Translations under genes and position numbers: made by a program | In this document: piece after piece, positions 25,215-34,010 of the stretch | How the letters are laid out: each line of letters starts with the position of its first letter | How positions within the stretch are numbered: position 1 is the first letter of the stretch | Origin: Polyangiaceae bacterium | GTDB lineage: Bacteria > Myxococcota_A > Polyangia > Polyangiales > Polyangiaceae | Length of the DNA: 42,986 bases | NCBI GenBank assembly: GCA_029261965.1 | Contig: JAJDAH010000178.1 | Location: 1-42,986 of the forward strand | Direction: 5' to 3' | Notes under the pieces: generated by a model | What the model saw: only the letters and a program-made list of their open reading frames with translations | The model's database searches: none | Told to the model about the DNA's origin: nothing

Positions 25215-26618
25215 TCAGTGCGTGCCTCGGGCGATACGTTCGAGCGCAGTCGCGACCCGAGCGCTCGCTCCGAGCACCCCGGGACCGGTTTCGAGCTCGA
25301 CGAGCTTCTTCCTCGCTTCGCGGTCGAGAGAAGGGTCTTCGAGGTAGGCGTTGAGGTGGGTGCCGAGCTCGTCTTTAGAGCGAGCGAAACGCGCCGCGCC
25401 CAGGTCCACCACCGGGCGGTAGTGCTCGAACTGGTAGTAGACATCCCAAACTGGCCCACCGAGGACGGGCGGCGACGCGACGTCGAAAGCGAGATTGATG
25501 ACCGGCGTATCCCGCACCGAGAAATCGAGCGTCATCGTCGATGCCATGTTGATGTTGACGTCCGCGTGCTCCGTCAGGCTGACGAGAAACCTCACGTCGT
25601 CCATCGTGGGAAGCGCATTCTGCCAACCCTCGTCCGCCTGAAGCCACTTGGGCTCGGCGAAGATGATTTCTGGGTACTTGCTCCGCACTTCGTCGTACCG
25701 CCCGAAGGCATCCGCGGGCGCTGGTCGCAACAGCACCTGCGGGTTGCCTCTAACCGCGCCGCTCCGCACCAGATCCATCAGCGCCGCGACGTGCTGCGGG
25801 TCCTCGGGGCAAATCGAGATGTTCCCACCCGAGAAGCAGACCAACGGTCGCGAGGGGTCCGCGCCGGCCATCTCGAAGAACTCCGCCCGAGACATGATCT
25901 GATCCGATTCGGTCGCCGGTTCGAACTGCGGCGTCCCGACGACGTGAACGCTCTGCGGGTCCGTGTTTGGATAGTATCGGAGCAACTCGTCCCTCATCAG
26001 GTCGCTCCAAACCAGATAGTGGTCGAAGGGCGCAGCTACTCGTCCCTTCACGGTGATGTTGTCCCAACTGAAAATGAACGTCGCAGTCGGGATACGGAGT
26101 TCACGCGCGGCAAGCACCAACATCAGCGCCTCCGGCCGCCTCTGGTTCGTGAAAAAAACGACCGACGGGCGCATTTCACGGAGCAGCCGCTTGTACTCGG
26201 CGACCTCGGGGAACGTCTTCATGCGTTGCTGCAGAAGCGTGGCGATCGCATCCATCCGACGAGGCGACGACGCCATTCGCCCGGTGATACGCATCGCGCG
26301 CTGAACCGCGATCGAGCGGCGCCCTCCGGTCAGCGGCATCTCGAGCGACCTCTTCATCGCTTGGGTCCGTGCCCAGTAGACCTGGGCAAACAAGAGCGTC
26401 TGCCTCAGCAGCGACGTCAGCCGAGTATCTCGATACGGGGTGATGCGGTGAGTACGCACGTCTTCGTCGCCCAGGGCCGCGAACTCGGCCTCGTGCTCCC
26501 GGGGCATCGCGTGCATGACCTCGAGTCCACCTCGGCTGCGCACTTCTGAAGGAAAGCGACCCATCAGGAAGTGGCGAGCGCCCACGCCATCGCCGAGCAC
26601 GAGCAGAACCTTCGTCAC
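25215..26618 (-). CDS. GT-B-fold glycosyltransferase-like protein
   Basis: 467-residue cytosolic protein with a two-lobe alpha/beta layout. The N-terminal 'KVLLVLGDGVGARHFLMGRF' fits a nucleotide-fold strand-loop-helix start. The middle carries 'FIFSWDNITVKGRVAAPFDH' and 'YLVWSDLMRDELLRYYP', a pattern I associate with glycosyltransferases and CDP-glycerol-transferase-like proteins of surface-polymer pathways. Then come 'VCFSGGNISICPEDPQHVAA' and 'VNINMASTMTLDFSVRDTPVI', resembling the nucleotide-sugar pocket of GT-B enzymes. Start GTG at 26618 directly on the first strand. Followed after 27 bp by the glycoside hydrolase. The family call is by overall pattern; a non-catalytic relative cannot be excluded. 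The 196 bp upstream, to the divergent membrane protein, shows no other feature. Confidence 0.7.
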   Translation of the reverse strand: MTKVLLVLGDGVGARHFLMGRFPSEVRSRGGLEVMHAMPREHEAEFAALGDEDVRTHRITPYRDTRLTSLLRQTLLFAQVYWARTQAMKRSLEMPLTGGRRSIAVQRAMRITGRMASSPRRMDAIATLLQQRMKTFPEVAEYKRLLREMRPSVVFFTNQRRPEALMLVLAARELRIPTATFIFSWDNITVKGRVAAPFDHYLVWSDLMRDELLRYYPNTDPQSVHVVGTPQFEPATESDQIMSRAEFFEMAGADPSRPLVCFSGGNISICPEDPQHVAALMDLVRSGAVRGNPQVLLRPAPADAFGRYDEVRSKYPEIIFAEPKWLQADEGWQNALPTMDDVRFLVSLTEHADVNINMASTMTLDFSVRDTPVINLAFDVASPPVLGGPVWDVYYQFEHYRPVVDLGAARFARSKDELGTHLNAYLEDPSLDREARKKLVELETGPGVLGASARVATALERIARGTH

Positions 26619-26814
26619 GGCTTCAAGGCATCCTCTGGTACGAGACAGTCACGTTGCGTCCGAGCGCGTCGGGGTTCGCTGATAGTCGATCCCAACAGGT
26701 GCAGCAATGCAATCTCCCTTCATTTCAACGACTTGTGCACCGCCCCGTCGGGTTCCCCGATCGGGACTGAATCTGGCAGCGCGGTCTTTCTGAGTTGGGA
26801 TAAAAGGGCCTCTG

Positions 26815-29253
26815 ATGTCCGGCACGTCGAGCCCGAAGCCATCCACCTACGCCGGCCTCTTCTTCGTCACCTTGGCGACGTTGATGCACGAGATTCTGCT
26901 CACGCGGATCTTCAGCGTGGCCATGTGGTACCACTTCGCGTTCATGGCCATTTCCGTGGCCATGTTCGGCATGACGGCGGGGGCTATCGTCGTGTACCTG
27001 CGCCCGAAAACGTTCACGGTCGAGCGCGCCTCTCAACAGCTGAGCCGGGCCGCGTTCGCCTATGCCGTGAGCCTGGTGATCTGTTTCCTCATCTACCTTC
27101 AGATCCCCTTCGACCCGGCGGCAAACACCGAGACGGTGATGCTGTGGGCGCTGGGTTTCGTCGTCATCGCGATCCCTTTCGTGTTCAGCGGGATAACCGT
27201 GGCCGTCGCGCTGACGAAGTTCCCCAATCACGTCAACCGCTTGTACGCGGCGGACCTGATCGGCGCCGCCCTCGGGTGCCTGTTGCTCATTCTGACTCTC
27301 GAAGTCGCCGGCGCCTCGACGAGCCTTTTGATCGTTGCGGCTCTCGCCACCGTAGGCGCTGCCCTGTTTGCTCTGAACGCCGACAAAGGCCTCCGACGAA
27401 TCACGACCTGGTCCGCAGTAGCTTTCGTCGCGTTCGCCGGGTGGCATGGAGTGCTCGAGCGGTCGAACCGCCAGATCATCGAAATCCGAGACGTCCTGAA
27501 AAATCCCACCAAGGATCTCCATTACATTCGCTGGAACTCCCACTCGCGAGTCGTCGTCGCCGGCAACCTCGACCGGCCGACGCCCGCCACAGGCTGGGGC
27601 CTGAGCTACAAGACGAACGCCCAGCGAGCGCACATCCGCCAGCTCGTATTGGTCATCGACTCGTTCGCTGCGACGCCCATCACCGAGTTCGACGGCGACA
27701 CGGAAAAGCTCTGGTACCTCAAGGACGACGTCACCAACATGGTGCACCACATCCGAAGCGACGCCGACGTCGCCATCGTCGGTGTCGGCGGTGGCCGCGA
27801 CGTTCTCTCGGCGCTCGTCTTCGACCAGAAGTCGGTTCTCGGGGTCGAGCTAAACCAGAACGTTCTCCGAGCCATCACCGAGGATTTCGGCGAGTTCACT
27901 GGGCACCTCGACAAACACCCGAAGGTGACCCTCGCCGTCGACGAAGCACGCAGCTACATCACTAGAAGCGAAAAACGCTTCGACGTCATCCAACTGTCGT
28001 TGATCGACACGTTCGCGGCGACCGCTGCCGGCGCGCTGGTGCTGGCAGAGCATGGTCTGTACACGCGGGATGCGTGGCGCACGTTCCTCGAGCGCCTCAA
28101 ACCCGGCGGCGTCTTGACGGTCAGTCGCTGGTTTTACCCAGCACGACCAGCTGAAGCGTTGCGACTCGTCTCGCTCGCCCGAGCCGCTCTAGCCGACATT
28201 GGCGTGGAAAACCCGCGACGACACATCATTCTCGTCAAAGCACCAAAAGCCAACGGAATGCCCGGGCAGCTCGGCAGCGGGGTGGCGAACCTCTTGCTCA
28301 GCCGCGACCCGTTCACCGCCGAGGACTTGGCGATCGTCAAACGCGAAACCGCTCGCCTGGGTTTCGAAGTCGTGGTCAGCGCCGAGGAGGCCGAGCATCC
28401 TTCGTTTCAAGAAGTCGCTTGGAGTGACGACCCCAGCGATTTTTACGAATCCTATCCGCTCGACCTTTCGCCGCCCGACGACAATCGCCCATTCTTCTTC
28501 AACATGCTTCGGTTCGAAGACATCGGCGACTCCCTCGCCGCCAACATGCTCGACCCGAATCACGGGCAACTGAAAGCGGTCCGGCTCTTGGTCGGTCTGT
28601 TGATCGTGGTCGCCGTCCTGACGCTGCTGTGCATCGTGGTCCCGCTCGTGCTCGCCACGAAGAAGGGCGTACTCCGCGGGAACTGGTCTCTGTTGACGTT
28701 CTTCATGGCGATCGGGCTCGGATTCATGTTCATCGAGATGTCGCAGATGCAACGACTCATGATCATGCTCGGCCACCCGACTTACGCGCTTTCGGTCGTG
28801 CTGTTCACTCTGCTCGTCGGGACCGGAACCGGAAGCTTCCTGAGCTCTCGAGTACGCGAGGATGGACGCCTCACGCCGAGAGTGGCGCTCGGTTCGTTGA
28901 CCGCGTTCCTCGTGGCCTTCGGACTCCTCACCCCGTACTTGGTCGACGCGCTGTCGGCGTCCACGAACCTCGTACGGATCGCTACTACTGCATCGATCCT
29001 CTTCGTCGCGGGAATTCTGCTTGGGCTGCCGTTCCCCCTCGGCATGCGCGCCGCGTCGAATCGCGCCGAAGAGCTGATGCCTTGGCTTTGGGGCATCAAC
29101 GGCGCAGCTTCGGTGCTCTGCACCGTTCTCGCGGCAGTGGTTGCGCTCAGCTTCGGAATCAGCGCGTCTTTTTGGGCCGGAGTCGCGTGCTATGTGGTGG
29201 CTCTCGCGGCGCTACCAAGAACCATCACCAAGAGCGTCGCGGCAACCAGCTAG
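26815..29253 (+). CDS. Membrane-fused spermidine-synthase-like protein
   Basis: 812-residue protein with three parts: an N-terminal block of six or seven membrane helices (about 10-225), a spermidine-synthase-like Rossmann domain (about 300-560) and a C-terminal helix block (about 590-805). In the Rossmann domain 'VAIVGVGGGRDVL' (near 318-330) and 'VLGVELNQNVL' correspond to the SAM/decarboxy-SAM pocket. The catalytic Asp region of true spermidine synthases, usually an Asp-x-x-Asp-Pro type motif, here reads 'LIDTFAATAAGA', so polyamine synthesis is doubtful. AAAGGG lies six bases before the ATG. Such fused transporter/SpeE proteins are widespread but uncharacterised. The next gene, a PQQ-type lipoprotein, follows after 34 bp. 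Confidence 0.85.
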   Translation: MSGTSSPKPSTYAGLFFVTLATLMHEILLTRIFSVAMWYHFAFMAISVAMFGMTAGAIVVYLRPKTFTVERASQQLSRAAFAYAVSLVICFLIYLQIPFDPAANTETVMLWALGFVVIAIPFVFSGITVAVALTKFPNHVNRLYAADLIGAALGCLLLILTLEVAGASTSLLIVAALATVGAALFALNADKGLRRITTWSAVAFVAFAGWHGVLERSNRQIIEIRDVLKNPTKDLHYIRWNSHSRVVVAGNLDRPTPATGWGLSYKTNAQRAHIRQLVLVIDSFAATPITEFDGDTEKLWYLKDDVTNMVHHIRSDADVAIVGVGGGRDVLSALVFDQKSVLGVELNQNVLRAITEDFGEFTGHLDKHPKVTLAVDEARSYITRSEKRFDVIQLSLIDTFAATAAGALVLAEHGLYTRDAWRTFLERLKPGGVLTVSRWFYPARPAEALRLVSLARAALADIGVENPRRHIILVKAPKANGMPGQLGSGVANLLLSRDPFTAEDLAIVKRETARLGFEVVVSAEEAEHPSFQEVAWSDDPSDFYESYPLDLSPPDDNRPFFFNMLRFEDIGDSLAANMLDPNHGQLKAVRLLVGLLIVVAVLTLLCIVVPLVLATKKGVLRGNWSLLTFFMAIGLGFMFIEMSQMQRLMIMLGHPTYALSVVLFTLLVGTGTGSFLSSRVREDGRLTPRVALGSLTAFLVAFGLLTPYLVDALSASTNLVRIATTASILFVAGILLGLPFPLGMRAASNRAEELMPWLWGINGAASVLCTVLAAVVALSFGISASFWAGVACYVVALAALPRTITKSVAATS

Positions 29254-29287
29254 ACACTCCGAACCCCATTCGGGTAAGACGTCGAGC

Positions 29288-30787
29288 ATGAGGCGGGATA
29301 CGGTCTACGCCGCCGCGTTGGCGACAGCCATCTCGGGGGTAGGTTGCAGTGATGACGAGCGGGTCAGCTCCGACGGCACGATGACGCCGCCCGAGCCGGC
29401 ATCATCCGAGTGGGGATCTTTCGGCGGGGACCCGACGAACTCTCGCTCGAACGAGCTCGAGAACGTGCTCACTCGCGACAGCGTCGGGACACTGACGCGA
29501 GCGTGGGAAAGCGCCGCCCCTGGCTCGACGAGCACGCCGGCGGTCGTGGACGGAATCGTGTACTGGGGCGACTCCAAAGGCACGCTGCACGCCAACCGCC
29601 TCGTCGACGGCTCCGAAGTCTGGGCAGAAGCAATCGCCTCGGGTTTTTCGGCGTCACCGCTCGTCGCCGGCGGACGTGTTTATCTCGGCGACTCTTCGGG
29701 CGTCGTGCATGCTCGGGACGCTGCTAGCGGGGCACCAGCATGGGAAGCCAACATTGCCAACTATGCGGCGGATGACGTCGAGATCGCCGGGCTTTCGCTT
29801 TCGATCAGCACCAATCTGTTCGGATCGCCATCCATCGTGGGAGACACGATCGTGATTGGGACAGCGTCGGCCCCGTTCACGCCCACTCAAGCCTTTCGAG
29901 GCAACGTCGTCGGAATCGACAGCGCTACCGGCACCGAAAAGTGGCGTTTCGACGTCACGGAACACGAGGGCACGATCTACGGCGTCGGGGTGTCGGTTTG
30001 GTCGAGCCCTGCGGTGGACGAGAGTCGCTCCACCATCTACATCGGTACGGGGCAGAGCTACGCCGAGCCTGCCAGCCCACTGAGCGACGCTCTTTTGGCC
30101 ATCGACGCGGATTCCGGCGAGCTCGTGTGGAGCAGGCAGTTCACACCGAACGATTTCTACACGTTCGAAGTGCTCGTCGCCGCCGGCATGCAGGGGGAGG
30201 ACTACGACGTTGGCGCCGCCCCGACGCTCTTCGAAGTTTCGGGACGCGCTGCGGTCGGCGTCGGTGACAAGAGTGGAATGTTCTACGCGCTGGATCGCGA
30301 CAGCGGCGACCTCATCTGGGGCCGCGAGCTGACTCCGGGTTCAGCTCTTGGCGGAGTCATGACCGCAGCGGCATTCCACGACGGAGTGATTTTCGTCGGG
30401 TCGAACACTTGGACCAACTTCGGTGGGAACCTGAGCCTCACTGACATCCCCTTCGACGCTCCCGAGAACACGTGCGGGGTTTTTGCTCTCGACGTGAACG
30501 ATGACGGTAACACGCGCTGGAACATCGAATTCGAGTCGGTGTGCATCGGCGGCGTCGCCCACGCCGCCGGGGTCGTCTACATCGGGACCGCCAACGGAAC
30601 CGTGCACGCCATAGACGCAAAAACAGGAGAAGAAGTGTGGTCCGATCTCGCCGGTCCCGATGGCATCGCGAGCGGCACTTCCGTTTCCGGGGGTCATCTC
30701 CTGGTGACTCATGGATGGGCATTTGCCATCGGCGTCGACTCGCCGATCCTGGACGGTGGGCTGGTGGCGTACGCGCCGTCGGAGTGA
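29288..30787 (+). CDS. PQQ-type beta-propeller lipoprotein
   Basis: Exported lipoprotein (lipobox 'SGVGC', Cys20), 499 residues, with seven or eight propeller blades of the quinoprotein type. The repeated motif G-x-V/L-x-A-x-D-x2-T/S-G-x3-W is visible many times, for example 'GTLHANRLVDGSEVW', 'GVVHARDAASGAPAWE', 'ALLAIDADSGELVW' and 'GTVHAIDAKTGEEVW'. It resembles PQQ-dependent alcohol or polyvinyl-alcohol dehydrogenases but lacks a cytochrome c domain. Whether it binds PQQ or is a scaffold like BamB is open. The ATG at 29288 lies 34 bp after the upstream gene; an earlier in-frame start would lie inside that gene. A small lipoprotein gene follows after 5 bp. Confidence 0.87.
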   Translation: MRRDTVYAAALATAISGVGCSDDERVSSDGTMTPPEPASSEWGSFGGDPTNSRSNELENVLTRDSVGTLTRAWESAAPGSTSTPAVVDGIVYWGDSKGTLHANRLVDGSEVWAEAIASGFSASPLVAGGRVYLGDSSGVVHARDAASGAPAWEANIANYAADDVEIAGLSLSISTNLFGSPSIVGDTIVIGTASAPFTPTQAFRGNVVGIDSATGTEKWRFDVTEHEGTIYGVGVSVWSSPAVDESRSTIYIGTGQSYAEPASPLSDALLAIDADSGELVWSRQFTPNDFYTFEVLVAAGMQGEDYDVGAAPTLFEVSGRAAVGVGDKSGMFYALDRDSGDLIWGRELTPGSALGGVMTAAAFHDGVIFVGSNTWTNFGGNLSLTDIPFDAPENTCGVFALDVNDDGNTRWNIEFESVCIGGVAHAAGVVYIGTANGTVHAIDAKTGEEVWSDLAGPDGIASGTSVSGGHLLVTHGWAFAIGVDSPILDGGLVAYAPSE

Positions 30788-30792
30788 CGCAC

Positions 30793-31062
30793 ATGCGCTT
30801 GACGATAATCGCTCTCGCCGTACTCGCGACTGCTTGCGGGGGATCCGACGACGGCGACGGCGACGGCACCGGAGGGCGGGACGCCGGGGGCGCCGCGGGG
30901 GCTTCGGGGGCAGGCGGCCGGGACTGCAGCCAGATCGTCGGCAGCGATTGCCAGACCATGTGCCCCGAGTGTTGCCGACAGAAAGGCGCCGATGACGGCG
31001 CGTGCGTCGCCGGCAACATCGGACCTCTCAGTTGCGGTTGCGTCAGCGCACCCGGTAATTAG
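30793..31062 (+). CDS. Small Cys-rich lipoprotein
   Basis: 89-residue lipoprotein: signal 'MRLTIIALAVLATAC' (Cys15), an Asp/Gly-rich linker (about 17-43), then a tight Cys-rich end with nine Cys in about 45 residues, including 'CQTMCPECCRQKG' and 'CGCVSAPGN'. Probably a small disulfide-stabilised domain. It starts five bases after the propeller lipoprotein stops, so the two are likely cotranscribed and may be partners. Followed by a hairpin. No homologue recognised. Confidence 0.75.
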   Translation: MRLTIIALAVLATACGGSDDGDGDGTGGRDAGGAAGASGAGGRDCSQIVGSDCQTMCPECCRQKGADDGACVAGNIGPLSCGCVSAPGN

Positions 31063-31082
31063 TGCTAGTTCCCTGGATCCGT

Positions 31083-31110
31083 GATCACTTGCAAAACTCG
31101 GCGAGTGATC
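31083..31110. terminator. Hairpin between convergent genes
   Basis: The arms GATCACTTGC and GCGAGTGATC form a 10-bp stem (one G-U wobble) with an 8-base loop, followed on the plus strand by TGTCTCT. It lies 20 bp after the small lipoprotein gene and before the opposite gene's end at 31151. A plausible terminator, possibly for both directions. Confidence 0.6.
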
Positions 31111-31150
31111 TGTCTCTAGAGTAGCAATCGTAGCCGTCGGACAGGGCGAC

Positions 31151-31921
31151 TCAGTCTTTTCCGAAGATGCGACCGAACATGCCGTGGAGCCCGCTCGAGT
31201 GAGCGGATCCCTCATCCGGCGGCGTCGGTTTCGACGGCGACGCTTCTGCCTCGGCAAGAGCCTGCCTGGCGTGCTCGTCCTCGGGAGCGAGGTCGAGGAT
31301 CCGGTGCAGCGTCTTCACGTACTCTTCGTGGAGACCGACTTCTTGGTAGTACCTGGCCCGCTCGACCAGGCGATGGATTTTCTCCCGACGTTCGTGTTGG
31401 CTCAATCCCCCCGGCGCGTCCGATGCACTGAGCGCGGCCTTGCGATACGATGGAACTTCAGACGTCGGGGGCGCCAGCTCGGCGTCGAGCACTGCACGCG
31501 CGCGAATCGACGGCGGTTCGGAGTCGACCACTGGTGCTGCTGGAGCGCTCGGCGCCGAGGGTTCGTGACGAGCGTCTTCGCCCCCGGTTCGTCGAACGCC
31601 AGTCGTGATGTGCAGCTGGTCTTCGATCCGCTTCACGTGCTCTTTCGTCAGCGGTTCGAAGTCCACCCGAAGCATCTTGCCCTCTTTGCTCGACAAGAGA
31701 GTGAGAGTGGCACCGATTACGACAGCGGACTTGTCGGGAAAACCGACGCCGACGGTCGCTGCACCCCGCTTGCCGGTAGCGCTCGCTGGCAGAACCATCC
31801 TCCCCTCGCTGAGGCTGCGTCGATACAAACGATCGAGCAGCTCTCGTGTCTCGCACCGAAGCACCAGATCGGCGTCTGCCAATCGGTCTCCAGCCGACGC
31901 CCGTTTCGGCGAGGAGGTCAT
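31151..31921 (-). CDS. PilZ-like N-terminal domain with helical C-terminus
   Basis: 256-residue cytosolic protein. Residues 15-105 ('ELLDRLYRRSLSEGRMVLPA', then 'GATLTLLSSKEGKMLRVDFE' and 'LTKEHVKRIEDQL') follow the strand order of myxobacterial PilZ-like domains, but no RxxxR and D/NxSxxG c-di-GMP motif is present, so c-di-GMP binding is doubtful. A Pro/Ala/Ser-rich spacer (about 110-175) leads to a helical region (about 178-230) with a TPR-like look ('RYYQEVGLHEEYVKTLHRIL', 'LAPEDEHARQALAEAE'). The end 'GLHGMFGRIFGKD' could be an amphipathic helix. Last gene of a minus-strand run; 21 bp after the SDR gene. The PilZ assignment is tentative. Confidence 0.65.
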   Translation of the reverse strand: MTSSPKRASAGDRLADADLVLRCETRELLDRLYRRSLSEGRMVLPASATGKRGAATVGVGFPDKSAVVIGATLTLLSSKEGKMLRVDFEPLTKEHVKRIEDQLHITTGVRRTGGEDARHEPSAPSAPAAPVVDSEPPSIRARAVLDAELAPPTSEVPSYRKAALSASDAPGGLSQHERREKIHRLVERARYYQEVGLHEEYVKTLHRILDLAPEDEHARQALAEAEASPSKPTPPDEGSAHSSGLHGMFGRIFGKD

Positions 31922-31942
31922 CCGTCTAAGCCCGCGGGAAGT

Positions 31943-32974
31943 CTACGCATGCGGAGCGCGGCTGGTATCGATTTTTCGTGGCCCGTGGGCCGGGAACCCG
32001 TCCGGCCGAGCGCGCATCTCCGCCACCCCCTGCTCGAACGAGACCACGGGCCGATAACCTAGCTCTTCTCGCGCTTTCGACGTGTTCACCGTGAGCTCCT
32101 GACCGATCAGGTAGATGACCGACTCCACCAGGAGAGGCTCGCCGCCGAGTTTGAAGGCCCGCCAAATCGCCTCGCTAGAGGGGGCGATGATTCGCGCCAA
32201 CCAGGTCGGCACTTTCCGGTTTCCGGGCTCGACTCCCTGGGTTTCGAGCAGAACCGTGAGGAAATCTCGAAAATCACGCTCGGGGCCATCACTCACGAAA
32301 TACGCCTGCCCACCCCTGCCGTTCTCGGCGGCCAAGAGTAGCCCTTCCACGACGTTTCGCACGTGGGTCGTGGCGTGGGGATAGTGGCCTCCGTCGAACC
32401 ACATCCATTGCCTACGCCGGACGGCCGCCACGATCTGGGGCAATACCGAGGTATCACCGTGACCCCAGACGAAGGGCGGTCGCACGGCGACGGTGGTCAG
32501 GACCGAATCGCTGGCCTCGAGCACGAACCGTTCGGCCAGCCCCTTGCTCGACGGATACAGTCCCGCAGGATTTTTCGGATAGGGCCATGTCTCGTCGGCA
32601 TCGCGAATCGGCGGGCCACCCGCCAGCACGGCCTCGGTGCTCACGTGCACGAGACGCGGCACGCCTGCTGAGCGCGCGGCCCGGATGACATGACTCGTGC
32701 CGTCCACGTTGACGCGCTGGAACTCGTCGGGGGATCCCCAGCTCTTGACCAAGGCCCCGGCGTGGAACACGACGTCCGCTCCCGACATCGCAGTTGCCAT
32801 GGCCTCCACGCTACCGAGATCGCCCTTCACGGGCTCGGCGCCCAGCTGCCGAACCTTTCGCGCCGCGGCGGGGGACCGGGCGAGGGCGCGCACCTCTACG
32901 TTACGCCGGATGAGTTCGAGCAAGAGATTCCGGCCCACGAATCCCGAGCCGCCAGTGACGAACGCCCGTTTCAC
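31943..32974 (-). CDS. Extended SDR NAD(P)-dependent epimerase/3-beta-HSD-like protein
   Basis: Extended short-chain dehydrogenase, 343 residues from the GTG at 32974, which opens on 'VKRAFVTGGSGFVGRNLL' with the NAD(P)-binding TGGSGFVG at residues 7-14. An in-frame ATG twelve codons earlier would add a non-family extension. Other motifs: 'GDLGSVEAM' (51-59), 'HVSTEAVLAG' and the catalytic 'YPSSK' (Tyr140, Lys144). The second half carries 'RPPFVWGHGDTSVLPQIV', typical of the 3-beta-hydroxysteroid dehydrogenase/isomerase-like subgroup acting on sterols or sugar nucleotides. Sits 43 bp after RdgB and 21 bp before the PilZ-like gene. Substrate not predictable. Confidence 0.9.
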   Translation of the reverse strand: MKRAFVTGGSGFVGRNLLLELIRRNVEVRALARSPAAARKVRQLGAEPVKGDLGSVEAMATAMSGADVVFHAGALVKSWGSPDEFQRVNVDGTSHVIRAARSAGVPRLVHVSTEAVLAGGPPIRDADETWPYPKNPAGLYPSSKGLAERFVLEASDSVLTTVAVRPPFVWGHGDTSVLPQIVAAVRRRQWMWFDGGHYPHATTHVRNVVEGLLLAAENGRGGQAYFVSDGPERDFRDFLTVLLETQGVEPGNRKVPTWLARIIAPSSEAIWRAFKLGGEPLLVESVIYLIGQELTVNTSKAREELGYRPVVSFEQGVAEMRARPDGFPAHGPRKIDTSRAPHA

Positions 32975-33017
32975 TGCCGGGCGCAATAGCACAACGCCGC
33001 AAGCGCGCACCGATTCG

Positions 33018-33623
33018 TCAGCGGCGATCCAGAATCTTCTCGAGCATCGAGCGCATCGCCGCGCCGCGATGCGACCGCGCGTTCTTTTCCTCCGATGAAA
33101 GCTCCGCGCTCGTCTTGCCTACGTCTGGCAAAAAGAGCAGCGGATCGTATCCGAACCCGTTGCCGCCGCGTGGCTCACTCGTGATCTGTCCTTCGTAGGT
33201 CCCGCGTGCCTCGGCAACGATGGTACCGTCGGGTTCGGCAAGACACATGGCGCAGACGAAGCGGGCCATGCGCTGATCCGTCGACATCGAAGCGACGCGC
33301 GCGAGCAGTTTTAAATTGTTCGCACGATCGCGCTCCGTGCGAGTGCCCTGGTTGCCGGCGTAGCGCGCGGAATGCACTCCTGGTTCGCCACCCAACGCAT
33401 CGACCTCGAGCCCCGAGTCCTCGGCCAAGCAACGCATGCCTATCGCTCTGGCGTACGCAACGGCTTTGATTCGAGCATTGCCCTCGAACGTGTCCGCGTC
33501 CTCGACCGGCTCCGGCACTTCGGGCCACGACGCCAAGTCGACGACTTCGATGGATCTCGGTGAGAGGATCGCGCGCACCTCGTCCACCTTGTGCGGGTTC
33601 GACGTAGCGAAGAGAATCTTCAC
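33018..33623 (-). CDS. rdgB: XTP/dITP diphosphatase (RdgB/HAM1 family)
   Basis: House-cleaning nucleotide pyrophosphatase that hydrolyses dITP, XTP and ITP to monophosphates and keeps modified purines out of DNA and RNA. The 201-residue protein matches the family length and motifs: 'ILFATSNPHKVDEV' at the start (SNxxK), 'DTFEGNARIKA' (Glu for metal), 'CLAEDSGLEVDALGGEPGV' (the catalytic Asp and nucleobase loop), 'GFGYDPLLFLP' and 'SHRGAAM' near the end. The GTG at 33623 is inferred because homologues start at this point; no clear Shine-Dalgarno is seen, so translation may be coupled to the lipoprotein gene ending 16 bp upstream. Confidence 0.95.
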   Translation of the reverse strand: MKILFATSNPHKVDEVRAILSPRSIEVVDLASWPEVPEPVEDADTFEGNARIKAVAYARAIGMRCLAEDSGLEVDALGGEPGVHSARYAGNQGTRTERDRANNLKLLARVASMSTDQRMARFVCAMCLAEPDGTIVAEARGTYEGQITSEPRGGNGFGYDPLLFLPDVGKTSAELSSEEKNARSHRGAAMRSMLEKILDRR

Positions 33624-33639
33624 GCTGACGATGGGAGCG

Positions 33640-33978
33640 TCAGGGCGCGGGGGCCACAGCGTCGCCAGCTGGACACTCGACTGTCGTCGCCGGCTTGCAT
33701 TCGCCATCCGGATGGCATCGTTTGACCAGCTGATCTTCGATGCAGGACTTGGTTCGTGGGGGACAAACGCTACAACGATCGCCGCACTTCTTGCCTTCGC
33801 AGGCGACGTACGGTTTGGCTTCTTCTGGTGTGGGGGCGGCTGTCGCCGCGGGCGGCGGGGAGGTCGCGGGCGCGGCCGCCGAGGCGGGCGGCTGCGTTTC
33901 GCTAGGGGGACCGTTCTTGTAGATCGTGCATGACCCAATCAAGACCACCGCTCCTGCCAGAATCCAACTCCACTTCAC
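33640..33978 (-). CDS. Small Pro/Ala-rich lipoprotein with Cys cluster
   Basis: 112-residue lipoprotein. Signal 'WILAGAVVLIGSC' (Cys17), a Pro/Ala/Thr spacer (about 22-55), and a C-terminal module with eight Cys over about 45 residues ('CEGKKCGDRCSVC' to 'VECPAGD'). GTG start with GGAGGAGG six bases upstream, the strongest ribosome site in this run. 16 bp before rdgB and 32 bp after the TetR gene. No known domain recognised. Confidence 0.75.
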   Translation of the reverse strand: MKWSWILAGAVVLIGSCTIYKNGPPSETQPPASAAAPATSPPPAATAAPTPEEAKPYVACEGKKCGDRCSVCPPRTKSCIEDQLVKRCHPDGECKPATTVECPAGDAVAPAP

Positions 33979-34010
33979 TTCGGACCTCCTCCGGCTCGTT
34001 TTATCGCAGG

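Noticed and set aside
26571-27965. Long plus-strand open frame overlapping the spermidine-synthase-like gene, and similar antisense frames at 1214-2242, 5726-6553, 25218-26549, 35153-36031 and 38440-39552
   Set aside because: All are Arg/His/Pro-rich shadows of well-supported genes in other frames, with no family resemblance.
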